Part shown: one piece after another, positions 1 to 11,200 of the stretch
How the letters are laid out: the number at the start of each line of letters is the position of its first letter
Numbering within the stretch: the first letter of the stretch is position 1
DNA from: Omphiscola glabra
Taxonomy: Eukaryota; Mollusca; Gastropoda; Lymnaeidae
Direction of reading: 5' to 3'
Assembly (NCBI GenBank): GCA_964017045.1
Contig: OZ024799.1
Coordinates: 32,320,236-32,384,235, forward strand
DNA: 64,000 bases
Translations under genes and position numbers: made by a program
Notes under the pieces: generated by a model
What the model saw: only the letters and a program-made list of their open reading frames with translations
The model's database searches: none
Told to the model about the DNA's origin: nothing

Positions 1-8
1 ATCTATCT

Positions 9-41
<33 letters not shown>

Positions 42-80
42 CTTCTCTCTCTCTCTATCTATCTATCTTTCTCTCTCTGA
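1..80. repeat. CT-rich microsatellite
   Basis: Runs of tctctc and tatc fill the first 80 bases. Simple-sequence repeat; no gene. Confidence 0.9.
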
Positions 81-221
81 AGACCAAATAATGATGTTCA
101 TTCAATGCACATCTTATAAATCATTTTTACATTATGTGTTGCGTAGCTCGTCATTATTGAAACATCTTTAAGTGCTATTTTTTTTAAATTAATAATGTTA
201 CATAGTTTTTATTTCTTTGTA

Positions 222-462
222 CAAGTCAGTGGCGTTATAGGGGGAGGAGTTGTACAAGTCAGTGGCGTTATATGGAGGAAGGAGTTGTATAAGTCAGTGG
301 CGCTATAGGGGGGGGGGGGGAGTTGTACATGTCAGTGGCGTTAAAGGGAGGGAGGAGTTGTACAAGTTAGTGGCGTTATAGGGGGGAGGAGTTGTAAAAG
401 TCAGTGGTGCTATAGGGGGGGGAGGAGTTGTACAAGTCAGTGGCGTTATAGGGAGGGAGGAG
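222..462. repeat. Minisatellite, about 37-42 bp unit containing cagtggcgt
   Basis: About six or seven imperfect copies of a unit made of ggagttgtacaagt, cagtggcgttata and a G run of varying length. The G runs account for the unequal unit lengths. The core cagtggcgt matches the terminal sequence of the MITEs at 30026 and 33252, so the unit may have been seeded by a transposon end. The minus-strand open frame across it (303-575) is proline/threonine low complexity and is not called as a gene. Confidence 0.85.
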
Positions 463-1411
463 GTCGATAACATCATCCACCCCACATGCAGACTTCCCCT
501 CCACCGACCGGCTCCCATTTGACCTCTGACCTTTCTAACGTTTGATTTATCAAAGCACTTCTTGGAAAGAGACAAGGGTGATTATATTATCTCCTTTGCA
601 TTTTGCACACTGTAACTCTACCACAGTGGTTAGTTTGTGGCCTAATCGCCAGGTAGAGATTGTGTTTCTATTTATAAAATAAGATTAGAGAAATGACATT
701 ACAGTTTATTCGAGAATCGTTGCTAGGTTTTATCAAGAATAGAAAAGTTCATAGTAAATTAGTCTTCAACATTCAGCTATTTTGATCTCTACGAGTTTTG
801 TTGTTTAACTTCTCTGTGTAACAGGTATCATTTACAATGATAAAATTGTATCTGATAATAACTGGGTTAAAAATATCGGGACTAAATTTCACATTAAGCA
901 TCTTTGGCCCAGGAGGTGTGACGCAGTGGCGTCACTAGGGTTGGTGTCACTCTGTTATGTAAAATCATAGTGTCACCCACTGACTCCCACATGGAATGAA
1001 CACTCAGAGACTGCCTGCTCCGGTGACATCCTGGCCCTTTGGCTCCGCCATGTTCTGAAAGCTCCCTGTTCTGGTTGCACCTTGCTCTTTTATTTCGATC
1101 TATCGTCAAACCGAGTCGGACGAGCACACCAGTCAAATTTGAAAATTTCCTAATGGCGTCACTCCTCACCCTACATGTGTTTTAACATCTGTCACAAAGA
1201 TACCGGTTTACATTTTCTGAGGTTGTCATTTATTTAATAGTTTCTATAGGATTATGAAAGAAGTACTTCAATTTTAATTCACCGCAAACATTATCATTAC
1301 AGCTATTCTAATCTATGCAGCTATATACGGTTTAATAGTTATTCCTTCTGTAGATGCCATGAATGTTTTGACAATTTCTGCATTAGTTCACTAAAAAGCC
1401 AGTAGTGTCTT
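463..1411. other. Non-coding stretch with one possible MITE end
   Basis: No gene recognised. At about 920 the sequence cagtggcgtcactagggt resembles the TIR family seen at 30026, and it is followed by a gtgtcac motif. No matching inverted end or target duplication was found, so it is at best a truncated copy. The rest is unremarkable AT-rich sequence. Confidence 0.4.
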
Positions 1412-1897
1412 GTTTCTACAACAACACGGTATTATATATGCTATCAGACGATGTGCTAACTTCTACAACAACACTGTATTATACATGCTGTCAGACGATG
1501 TGCTAACTTCTACAACACGGTATTATACATGCTATCAGACGATGTGCTAACTTCTACAACAACGCGGTATTATACATGCTGTCAGACGATGTGCTAACTT
1601 CTACAACACTGTATTGTACATGCTGTCAGGCGATGTGCTAACTTCTACAACAACACGGTATTGTACATGTTGTTAGACCAGTGGTTCTCAACCTTCCTTT
1701 TGCCACGACCCTTTAATAGAGTTCCTCATGTCGTGGCGACCCCCAACCACAAAATTATTTGTATTGCTACTTCATAACTGTAGAGTATATGTGTTTTCCG
1801 ATGGTCTTAGGCGCCCCCTGGGAAAGAGTCATTCGACCCCCAAAGGGGTCGCGACCCACAGGTTGAGAACCGCTGTGTTAGACGATGTGCTAACAAC
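1412..1897. repeat. Minisatellite, about 43-50 bp unit, interrupted by a transposon
   Basis: Five to six copies of a unit reading ttctacaacaacacggtatt, then atacatgctgtcagacgatgtgcta. Copies differ by presence of a three-base caa and by point changes. The last copy is split by the hAT element at 1679-1875, and its remainder (gatgtgctaac) resumes directly after the target duplication. Confidence 0.85.
1679..1875. mobile_element. SPIN-like hAT MITE, 197 bp
   Basis: The element begins cagtggttctcaacc and ends ggttgagaaccgctg, giving imperfect terminal inverted repeats. It is flanked by a perfect 8-bp duplication, tgttagac, at 1671-1678 and 1876-1883, the size hAT transposases make. Internal text such as ccgatggtcttaggcg and ggggtcgcgacccacag matches what I remember of the non-autonomous SPIN (Space Invaders) family. 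It has no coding capacity. It sits inside the minisatellite at 1412-1897, so it arrived after that array formed. Family assignment is from memory, not from a search. Confidence 0.85.
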
Positions 1898-2029
1898 CAA
1901 AACATGATTTTATCCTAGAATAACCGACAGTATCGTTGGAGATGCCACCACGCTAACCGCAAGAACGATATCCCGATTAGGCAGGGTACTCGGCTACAGG
2001 GCTCTTGTCTTACTTATAGAAAGATCTTT

Positions 2030-2670
2030 CTTTTCATATACTGCTGGTCGGAAGAATTGACAAGCATCAAATTTTACGAATGTGAATTCGACAATTCACA
2101 GCCCCCAGTTATTGATTGGAATAATCACCTGGGGCGGGGGTGTTAAGTGCTAATACACTTGTACAAAATCCTGTTATTATTGGACGCAATACTGCAGTTG
2201 AAATCGACGAGAGTCTGCTTACACGCAAAAAAAAATCCCGTCGGACGAGTTCTGCCACAACGATGGGTCTTTGGAGGCATTCGCCGGGAGACTAGTGAGT
2301 GTTCCATGTTTTGTGTACAAGATAGATCAGCAGCTACATTTATGTCGATAACCACAGCGCACAACCGGCCGGGCACAACAGTCATGTCAGATCAATGGAG
2401 AGCATATAATGCAATTGGCACCACTCCGGGATTGACCATCAAACGGTCAATCATTCCGTTAACTTTGTGGATCCGAACTCAGATGCCAATACTCAACACA
2501 TCGAACGTACGTGGAAATCGGGAAAAGAGACAAGCAAGCGCCACATTGGCAGACACAGACTCGATTCTGTTATGTGTGAGTTCATGTGGCGTCGACGAGC
2601 CCATGCAAATGGTTTGAATGTCTTTAACGCCATTCTAGACGATACTATTCAATTTTTGCCACCACAGTAG
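2030..2670 (+). pseudogene. Broken Merlin (IS1595-like) DDE transposase
   Basis: Several frames together spell a Merlin/ISXO2-type transposase. An N-terminal piece at about 2040-2147 reads CWSEELTS and VIDWNNHL. The next piece carries VEIDES, with the first catalytic acidic residue, from about 2170. After an A-run near 2228 the frame shifts to give RWVFGGIRRET and then MSDQWRAYN, with the second Asp. A second shift near 2450 leads to VNFVDPN, HIERTWKS with the catalytic Glu, and CEFMWRRR, ending at a stop at 2668-2670. The N-terminal piece ends in a stop near 2145. The frameshifts and stop mean it cannot make an intact transposase. Terminal inverted repeats were not identified. Merlin elements are cut-and-paste DNA transposons related to bacterial IS1595/IS1016. 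Confidence 0.85.
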
Positions 2671-3090
2671 CAGAGGACTTTTAAAGAAGTAAACATGTTT
2701 TTATTCAAAAGAACCTTTGTTTTATTGGAGGTGTGAATAATAATAATTTTTGCGATGAATTAAAAATTGAAGTGAATTAAAATTGAAGTACCAGAAAGTA
2801 TGTCCTGTCCTAATTTCGTGAAAATATCTGTTGTATGCACAGATGTACGCAAACTGCTAAACATTTATTATCTTTGATTGTCTTTTTGACTACATCTCAG
2901 GCACATGTTTACAATATATCAGATAAAAAAAAACTTGGGTGTTACAATTATAACAAAGACAATTCAATAGATTCTGGTATTTTAATGAAAATAACTCAGT
3001 ATATTTTTTAAACAAGTAGTAACGGTTCTTTCATTTCAACCCTGCAGTTTCACTTTTACGTCTAAATAACGTCAGAAATGAACCGTAAAC
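2671..3090. other. No gene seen
   Basis: AT-rich sequence between the Merlin remnant and the next repeat. No open frame, TIR or tandem structure was recognised. Confidence 0.5.
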
Positions 3091-3094
3091 GGTG

Positions 3095-3330
3095 TAAATG
3101 GGCGGTGTTAATGAGCGATGTTAATGGACAGTGTTAATGAACAACTTTTATGGACAGTGTTAGTTGACAGTATTAATGGACAATGTTAAATGACAGTGTT
3201 AATGAACAATTTTTATGAACGGTGTTAATGGACAGTGTTAATTGACTGTTAATGGACACTGTTAGTTGGCGGTACTTAAGGGACAGTGTTAATTGACGGT
3301 GTTAATGGATGGAGTTAATGGACGGTGACC
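3095..3330. repeat. Degenerate tandem repeat, gttaatggacagt type
   Basis: Irregular copies of a short unit made of gtgttaatg and gacagt or gacggt, with frequent substitutions and length changes. Old minisatellite; no gene. Confidence 0.75.
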
Positions 3331-3632
3331 GACTTCCATACTGAGTAACGTCACCATCATGCAGATTGCCTTTCCATGCCCCATATAGTAACAATCCTTT
3401 ATCACTGTAATACAGGCCAGCGTTGTGGTGAAATGACTTTGATTATATGGGGTGTAGGAACCTCCCTCGTATCAGTGTCACACCTGCTCGTGTCTAGGGG
3501 TATTATGATATTTCAAATTCACGCACCAAGGGACATACGGTAATTATCTTATTCATCTATGCCCAACTATCAAAGACTTCAAAACCCCACTTTCGTAAAT
3601 AATATGAACTTATATTTGTTTTTTTTACCAGT
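3331..3632. other. No gene seen
   Basis: Unique-looking sequence between two tandem arrays. No coding or transposon signature was recognised. Confidence 0.5.
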
Positions 3633-5169
3633 ATTCAAATACAATATATGATAGCCGATAGTATGAAAGCAACTTTCATACATTTTAAGTCTATCAAATA
3701 CAATCTATGATAGCCGATAGTATGAAAGCAACTTTCATACATTTTAAGTCTATCAAATACAATCTATGATAGCCGATAGTATGAAAGCAACTTTCATACA
3801 TTTTAAGTCTATCAAATACAATCTATAATAGCCGACAGTATGAAAGCAACTTTCATACATTTTAAGTCTATCAAATACAATCTATGATAGCCGATAGTAT
3901 GAAAGCAACTTTCATACATTTTAAGTCTATCAAATACAATCTATGATAGCCGATAGTATGAAAGCAACTTTCATACATTTTAAGTCTATCAAATACAATC
4001 TATGATAGCCGATAGTATGAAAGCAACTTTCATACATTTTAAGTCTATCAAATACAATCTATGATAGCCGATAGTATGAAAGCAACTTTCATACATTTTA
4101 AGTCTATCAAATACAATCTATGATAGCCGATAGTATGAAAGCAACTTTCATACATTTTAAGTCTATCAAATACAATCTATGATAGCCGATAGTATGAAAG
4201 CAGCTTTCATACATTTTAAGTCTATCAAATACAATCTATGATAGCCGATAGTATGAAAGCAGCTTTCATACATTTTAAGTCTATCAAATACAATCTATGA
4301 TAGCCGATAGTATGAAAGCATCTTTCATACATTTTAAGTCTATCAAATACAATCTATGATAGCCGATAGTATGAAAGCAGCTTTCATACATTTTAAGTCT
4401 ATCAAATACAATCTATGATAGCCGATAGTATGAAAGCAGCTTTCATACATTTTAAGTCTATCAAATACAATCTATGATAGCCGATAGTATGAAAGCATCT
4501 TTCATACATTTTAAGTCTATCAAATACAATCTATGATAGCCGATAGTATGAAAGCAGCTTTCATACATTTTAAGTCTATCAAATACAATCTATGATAGCC
4601 GATAGTATGAAAGCAACTTTCATACATTTTAAGTCTATCAAATACAATCTATAATAGCCGACAGTATGAAAGCAACTTTCATACATTTTAAGTCTATCAA
4701 ATACAATCTATGATAGCCGATAGTATGAAAGCAACTTTCATACATTTTAAGTCTATCAAATACAATCTATGATAGCCGATAGTATGAAAGCAACTTTCAT
4801 ACATTTTAAGTCTATCAAATACAATCTATGATAGCCGATAGTATGAAAGCAACTTTCATACATTTTAAGTCTATCAAATACAATCTATGATAGCCGATAG
4901 TATGAAAGCAACTTTCATACATTTTAAGTCTATCAAATACAATCTATGATAGCCGATAGTATGAAAGCAGCTTTCATACATTTTAAGTCTATCAAATACA
5001 ATCTATGATAGCCGATAGTATGAAAGCAGCTTTCATACATTTTAAGTCTATCAAATACAATCTATGATAGCCGATAGTATGAAAGCAGCTTTCATACATT
5101 TTAAGTCTATCAAATACAATCTATGATAGCCGATAGTATGAAAGCAGCTTTCATACATTTTAAGTCTAT
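3633..5169. repeat. 59-bp satellite array, about 26 copies
   Basis: The phase drifts by one base per 60-base line, so the unit is exactly 59 bp. It contains caatctatgatagccgatag followed by the hairpin gtatgaaag-caN-ctttcatac, with 9-bp perfect arms, and then attttaagtctatc. Copies are nearly identical. Most variation is the last base of the 3-base loop (caa, cag or cat). One distinctive variant (ctataatagccgacag) occurs at about 3823 and again 826 bp (14 units) later, which suggests a block duplication or gene conversion. Non-coding. Confidence 0.95.
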
Positions 5170-5532
5170 GTTCTATTTTATAATGTATATTGGATTCCCG
5201 TAAGGCCTAACATTCATCATAATAGTCACTTTGCTCTGTATTAGAACCGTATGCGATCATACCATTCAGCCTTAACTTATCAATCAATAATTGATCTGAT
5301 GATCTGATTTGAGTTCATTAAAGGTTAACGGTCATCTTGAGTTCGTCACAAGCGATCTCCTTGACAAATTCATTCATTTTAGACGAGTTAAAAACATTAG
5401 TGTACATTTTCAAACGAAACAAATTCTGCAATGTAAAATAACTTATACATAAATATATATTTGCGCACCCCCCTCCCTCCCCCAACAAACTCCCTCACTC
5501 CAACAAAGACACATTGTGTGTTAAGGCATCTC
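5170..5532. other. No gene seen
   Basis: Unique AT-rich spacer between two tandem arrays. Nothing recognised. Confidence 0.5.
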
Positions 5533-5937
5533 CGATTGTGAACCTTAAGTGGATACACACAAAGGATAGCATAAGCCCATTAAAGTTATGGAACCTTAAG
5601 TGGATACACACAAAGGATATCATAAGCCCATTAAAGCTTTGGAACCTTAAGTGGATACACACAAAGGATAGCATAAGCCCATTAAAGTTATGGAACCTTA
5701 AGTGGATACACACAAAGGATATCATAAGCCCATTAAAGTTATGGAACCTTAAATGGATACACACAAAGGATATCATAAGCCCATTAAAGTTATGGAACCT
5801 TAAGTGGATACACACAAAAGATATCATAAGCCCATTAAAGCTATGGAACCTTAAGTGGATACACACAAAGGATAGCATAAGCCCATTAAAGTTATGGAAC
5901 CTTAAGTGGATACACATAGAGGATAGCATAAGCCGGG
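5533..5937. repeat. 51-bp minisatellite, about 8 copies
   Basis: The unit contains aaccttaagtggatacacac, then aaaggatagcataagcccattaaagttatgg. Because 51 is a multiple of three, both strands stay open (5514-6098 plus, 5495-5929 minus). The plus-strand peptide repeat is 17 residues, NLKWIHTKDSISPLKLW. Changes between copies (gatagc/gatatc, aag/aaa) show no convincing coding constraint, so this is treated as non-coding. Confidence 0.85.
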
Positions 5938-6306
5938 GACCCTGGTCATTTCATAGGTGTTCCCTTACAACTGAAAGAATAAGTCGGGGTGTAACATTCA
6001 AATATATCAGGAGACACAGGAACGTCGGCAAAAATTTAGACACATTCAGTTCTTTGTGTTTCAGGGGTTCTCAGTCTGTGGCACATGGACCCATTTGATG
6101 TGTGTGTGTGGGGGGGGGAGGGAGGAAGGGGGGGTCAGTGAAAATGTGTTCCACGGAGATCAGTGAGATGCATTTCCTATGTAAGTTTTATTATATGCAT
6201 TTCAAGACTTGATTCTAAGAAGGGGCCATGGTTTTTATCTGAATGACAAGTTCCCTTAACTAAAAAAGTTTTACAATATTTAATATTATTTTATCCTATA
6301 TTCAAC

Positions 6307-6362
6307 TCCGATATATATAATAGAGTGTAGTAGATAGATATATATATATATATTTGTTTTTG
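6307..6362. repeat. AT-dinucleotide microsatellite
   Basis: atatatat runs at about 6310-6353. Simple repeat. Confidence 0.7.
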
Positions 6363-6540
6363 TCCCTGAGACACACCTCCTTTGGTGGTGAGCGGTGCAC
6401 TCATTCCCTGAGGATTGTGCTCCGACAGTGAGTCTGCCATGCAAGCTTGCACAGTCCACAGCAAGTGTCTCCTACGAATCAAGGTCAATGCCTAAGGATT
6501 TGAGTGAAGCTTTTAGACAATCCTTGAAGCGTGGTTTTTT

Positions 6541-6789
6541 TCCCTGCCCATCAGCTGAGCATTTCCCACTGGAGAGGTCACAGAACATTAGCCTTTTGGG
6601 GAGTATGCTGTCTGGCGTTCTTGCCTGCCCATCTGCTAAGCATTTCCCACTGAAGAGGTCACAGAACATTAGCCTTTTGGGGAGTATGCTGTCTGGCGTT
6701 CTTGCCTGCCCATCTGCTAAGCATTTCCCACTGGAGAGGTCACAGAACATTAGCCTTTTGGGGAGTATGCTGTCTGGCGTTCTTGCCGG
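6541..6789. repeat. 81-bp tandem repeat, three copies
   Basis: The marker gcatttcccact recurs at 6559, 6640 and 6721, exactly 81 bp apart. The unit includes ggtcacagaacattagcc and ggggagtatgctgtctggc. Its length is a multiple of three, so open frames run on both strands (6395-6832 and 6472-6816). No known domain is recognised in either, and both are taken as repeat artefacts. Confidence 0.85.
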
Positions 6790-8180
6790 CTTACAAGTAT
6801 TTTCTATTTTGGACATGGCTCAATGTATGTAGAGTGTGTAAAGAATGTGAGTTAAAGAAATGATAGAGTAGCCTTTCCTTTGTTGTTCTTGATTCTTTAC
6901 AAGCTAATAATAATAATAATAATAATAAAGTTCATTTGAAAAATCACGCTTCATCCCCAAAGGCTCGAAGCGCGGTACAAAAACAAAGCTGGGAGATAAT
7001 AACTAGCTGGAAAAGATGGTAGACAACTTCACCCCAGAAGGTGTTTGCGAAATAGATGAGTTTTTAAATTTGTTTTGAAGGAATCCAGTGTTTGGCTGTT
7101 TCTGATACAAACTGACGAATGTTGGCAGGAACTGCCCCTTGTTCATCATCAATTGTATAACTTGAGTTTGAATTGAAAACAAAGAGTTGAAACACAGACC
7201 ATGGGGCAACACAAACACTTTCTTTTTCTCTTTCTTTTCAAATTTGACCAAAAAATTTGGTGGAAACCAAACCAATTCAATGTTATTTTATTTTTCAAGT
7301 CACCAAAAAGTGAAAATAAAAATTAATACACCTTACTTAGCCATGAGGAATGGAAACAAACAAAATTATCAAGAGGGCTCTCAAACAAGTGTGCAGCATG
7401 GGGCTGCCAAACTTTTTCTTATGGCCTGACCATTTGAATAGTGTCAGAATATGTGTTTTTAACAAAACAAAAAATAAAAAAAAAATTTTTTAAAAAAGAG
7501 AGAGGAAAAGTACAATGATGATATGCTGCAGGACTGTGGTTCTCTGGCCATTAGAGCTGTGCCAATGTAGTCCTTAGGGTAGTCTGAAAGCCCCTGCACA
7601 TAAATTATGAGCCATTCCAGGAGACACCTCAGTAATGATAAACTTATAAAATATGTATCTGTGTTACGGCTACAGAATGGCTGAGAGTAGCGCTGATATA
7701 ATCCACTCACTCAGCCAAACATTGTAACCATTAAATTGATAAAATTCAATGCACAATATTGGGCACTGCATTTATCTCATAAGTGGCAGAGAAAATGGCA
7801 GATAATGTAGATCAGAGACCCTCTAAACAGACATTCAATAAACAATTACATTTCTAAAAATCTTCACTAAATATGAACTCATATAAAAAAAACTGAGAGT
7901 GAACAAATTCCTTTAAGCCTTATGTTATACGAGCAAATGTTTTTTTTTTTTTTAAATTAGAAAATGAATTTGATAAAAATTTCAAAGCAAATCAACAGGC
8001 CACACCACATAAAATTTTATGCTCCAGCTATGCAATATCATAAAAGAAAAATGCTAATAAAAGCATTTTCAATTTTTAATATCCTGTCCCCTCATTATAC
8101 CTCAACGGTGAATTTTTTTTGTTACCCTGAGATTCATTTAAACACACAAAAAAAAGTAACCCACAATTAAAATTAATAAT
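6790..8180. other. Intergenic, with (aat)n and a dispersed-repeat fragment
   Basis: An aat trinucleotide run at about 6905-6929 is followed by a segment (atcacgcttcatccccaaag, then gctcgaagcgcggtac) that looks like part of a dispersed repeat. The remainder has long A and T runs and no supportable gene. Confidence 0.45.
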
Positions 8181-8194
8181 CTGAATTTTATTAT
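8181..8194 (-). promoter_or_regulatory. Candidate polyadenylation signal for the KLHDC10-like gene
   Basis: tttatt on the plus strand here reads aataaa on the minus strand, about 35 bases past the stop codon of the kelch gene. The position fits a short 3' UTR, but no transcript end can be proved. Confidence 0.4.
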
Positions 8195-8222
8195 TATTTT
8201 TGATTTTCTAAATGAAATTTTT

Positions 8223-11200
8223 TTAAACACTTTGAAACACTCTGGCCTGTAAAGAAAATGGCACCCCCAGTTCATTGAGGTCTGCCTCATCCCATCTGTT
8301 GCCTACATGTTCACAGACAACTTGCCATGCAAGTTCTAGCAAGTTACCCACTGCCACCCGCAATGAAAGAATCCTCTTGGTGCGCACCCATTCCTCCCTG
8401 TAGTTGGTCACACCACCGAAGATGTAGATGCAGCCCTTCAACTGAAAATACACAACAGGGGACTTGATCATAAAAATTCACTATCAACTTTTGAAAAGAG
8501 TGATCTCCCTTAATCCATCATTATTTTTTTTCTGGGGACCAGTAACAGTTGTTCTAGCGAGTTGGTCACTTCATTGTGTTACATATTCGTTGACTAGATG
8601 TAGTCGCAGGTAACTTATTATTTTTATAGGGTTTCAGCTCACGTGTATGATGTTAAGTTATGAATAAAGTTGTATGAGACAGAGTAGCCAAAGACACAGA
8701 AAACTAAAGTGAACCTATGGTGACGTAATGTCATCAAACTACAACTTACTGGTGAAAAATCTGCAGAATGAAAGTACAAAGGCACTAACAATGTGGCCGA
8801 GTATTTTGTCCAGGTGGCTTTGGCCAGGGAGAATTTCCAGATTTCATTAAACAATGTTGTTTCATTTGTGGTGGATGTGCCGCTAACTCCGCCCACCATG
8901 AAAACATCTGCAAATAAAAGAAGCCATGTTAATTGGTACACATATTACTGTAAAGAAATGGATGTGATGTGAAAGACATAGCAGTCAAGTTGCCAATCTG
9001 ATTACTAATACTCCTTCTTACTGTGTTTTGACAATCTGAATAATTTGTGGGTCAAGAATTTTTTAATTTTCAAGGGTATAACTTAAGGATTACCAAATGG
9101 ATTATGTCACATGCAGCAATTTTTAAATACCTAGTACTAACATAAAATACACAAGTGCAGAGCCTGGCCTAGACTTTAGAAAAAAATACCTGTCACATTT
9201 AAAACTTGAAATTTAAAAAAAAAAAAAAAGTGTAAAACAATGTCAACTAGAAAACTTGTTTTACTGACCATCTTTGTAATGACAGCAACTATGGCACTTT
9301 CGAGGTTTAGGATGGCCTGTTGAATAATGGGAGATATTTTATAAGAGGACAACTTTTTTTTCACAGATTGATGCTGCCAACCATTCCTAAACTTATGCCA
9401 GTATGGGAAATAACAGTTAAACTAGATTTATTTATTTTTTTAGAAAAAAGCTTTTTATTTAACTTCACTGTTTGTTAGTAGGGTTTTTCATTTCCCAGGG
9501 TCTTGCTTAAACGTCATTAAAAATATATTATAAACTAAATTTAACTATACAAAAGTTGTTTTGTATTTGAACTGCTTAGTTGTTATTGTCGATTAATAAA
9601 TGAAAAACGATGTATAGGTTACTTGAGGGGTTGGTGATTTGTTACTAATTGCTTCATTTCCCCCTACTTGACCACAGTAATAGATAACTAGCTTATAATA
9701 TTTGTTGAGGTAAATCTGGGACATGACTGCATGTAGAAATAAAAAACTTTCGCCTTTTTGAGTTTTGCTTTTTTTTACAGGTTGTAAATTCTAGTTTCAA
9801 ATATTTGCAAGCCTATGTTTGAACAACGTGAAACGAGAGGTTGTTTCAAATTAAAAATAATAATAAATTTTAATACATGTATCTGTTTATGTATGGGTCG
9901 TACCAACTTGATGTTGAAAGTAAAAAAGACACTCTATAACATAAAAGTAGTTTGACATATAAACATCTTTGTATAAGTTACTAGAGCATAGGTTCCCAGC
10001 CCATGGGACATTACTCCAATGTAGTTTTTGAAGGGATTTCAATAGGGTTGCTGACTCAAACAATGCACTAAGACAAATAGTGACGTTTAAAGTTTTATTT
10101 TCTAAATTGTTGTCTTAGAGTTAGAGTTAGACTTTCAATCATGGCATCATCAAATATTTCATAAATTAGAATACTGAAAAAATCTAGTTTCTATATGATT
10201 TAATTTCCGAAAATTTACCCTATTTAAAAGCCTTTTTTCAATATATTGTGGTAAGCATCACTTTGCTTCTATATAAATGTGGTCTTGACTTGAATACACT
10301 CAAGAACCTGCGTAATAGAACTACTGAGCTTAATATTTCAGCACAGTTAACTAGATTTTACTGGTACTGGCTTACAGTGACAATTTGTGACAATCTGTGA
10401 TTTGCTGAAATTTAAAACAAGAAAAATGTATTTTGTATACGTGTACTTCGGATTTGACGGGATGGGTAAAATTCCATGGAAGTCTTTCGTTCACTAAAAA
10501 TCGTGAAGTTCCAGTTTAACAAAACCTATTTGTTATCAAGATATCAGCGGTATTAAATAACTTTATAACCATAAAAATTAGTGAATTTATTAAATGTTAG
10601 ACAGCCTTATCTCAAAGATATTTAGTAATAAAGCAAAATAAATTTGTGGATCTTTATATTACCTATTCTGAAATATTTGTATTTAAAATTTGGTATGGAA
10701 GAACCATGTACAGATGGTGGCAACCCCATCATGCAGTGATGAGTACTTGTACACAACTAAAAATCCCATGTAATATGCCGCCTAGCTTTAGTTTATATTT
10801 GTGATCAAACATGAGGGATTAGCCTAATACTTGAAAGTTAAGTTTACCAATAGAAGTAGTAGAACTCTGTATATTCAGCTTTGTCTAATTTTATTTTTCC
10901 TTTCAATTATCATTTTTATTCTGCCACTACTCACCATGTAGTGGATCTGGAAATGTCTTGAGAGTACCCCACTCACAGGATTTTATATTGAAGGTATGAA
11001 TCTGTGAAACAAATATAATGCACATACACATGTTGAGAGAGATAAATATAAGCATAGAAAAATTATTAACTAGATGAAGAGGACAAATTCTGACAAATTT
11101 TAAAAGAATGTTATATCATAATAAAGTTCTCTGCTGAAAATGAAGACAAGATGGAAAAACGCCCTTAAAAAAACAAACAAAAATTGTACAGTTATAAAAA

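Noticed and set aside
3633..5169. CRISPR-like array of identical repeats
   Set aside because: The whole 59-bp unit is conserved with no unique spacers, and the window is eukaryotic; it is a satellite.
5495..6098. Long frames on both strands over the 51-bp array
   Set aside because: A unit divisible by three with no stop explains both; no coding constraint visible.
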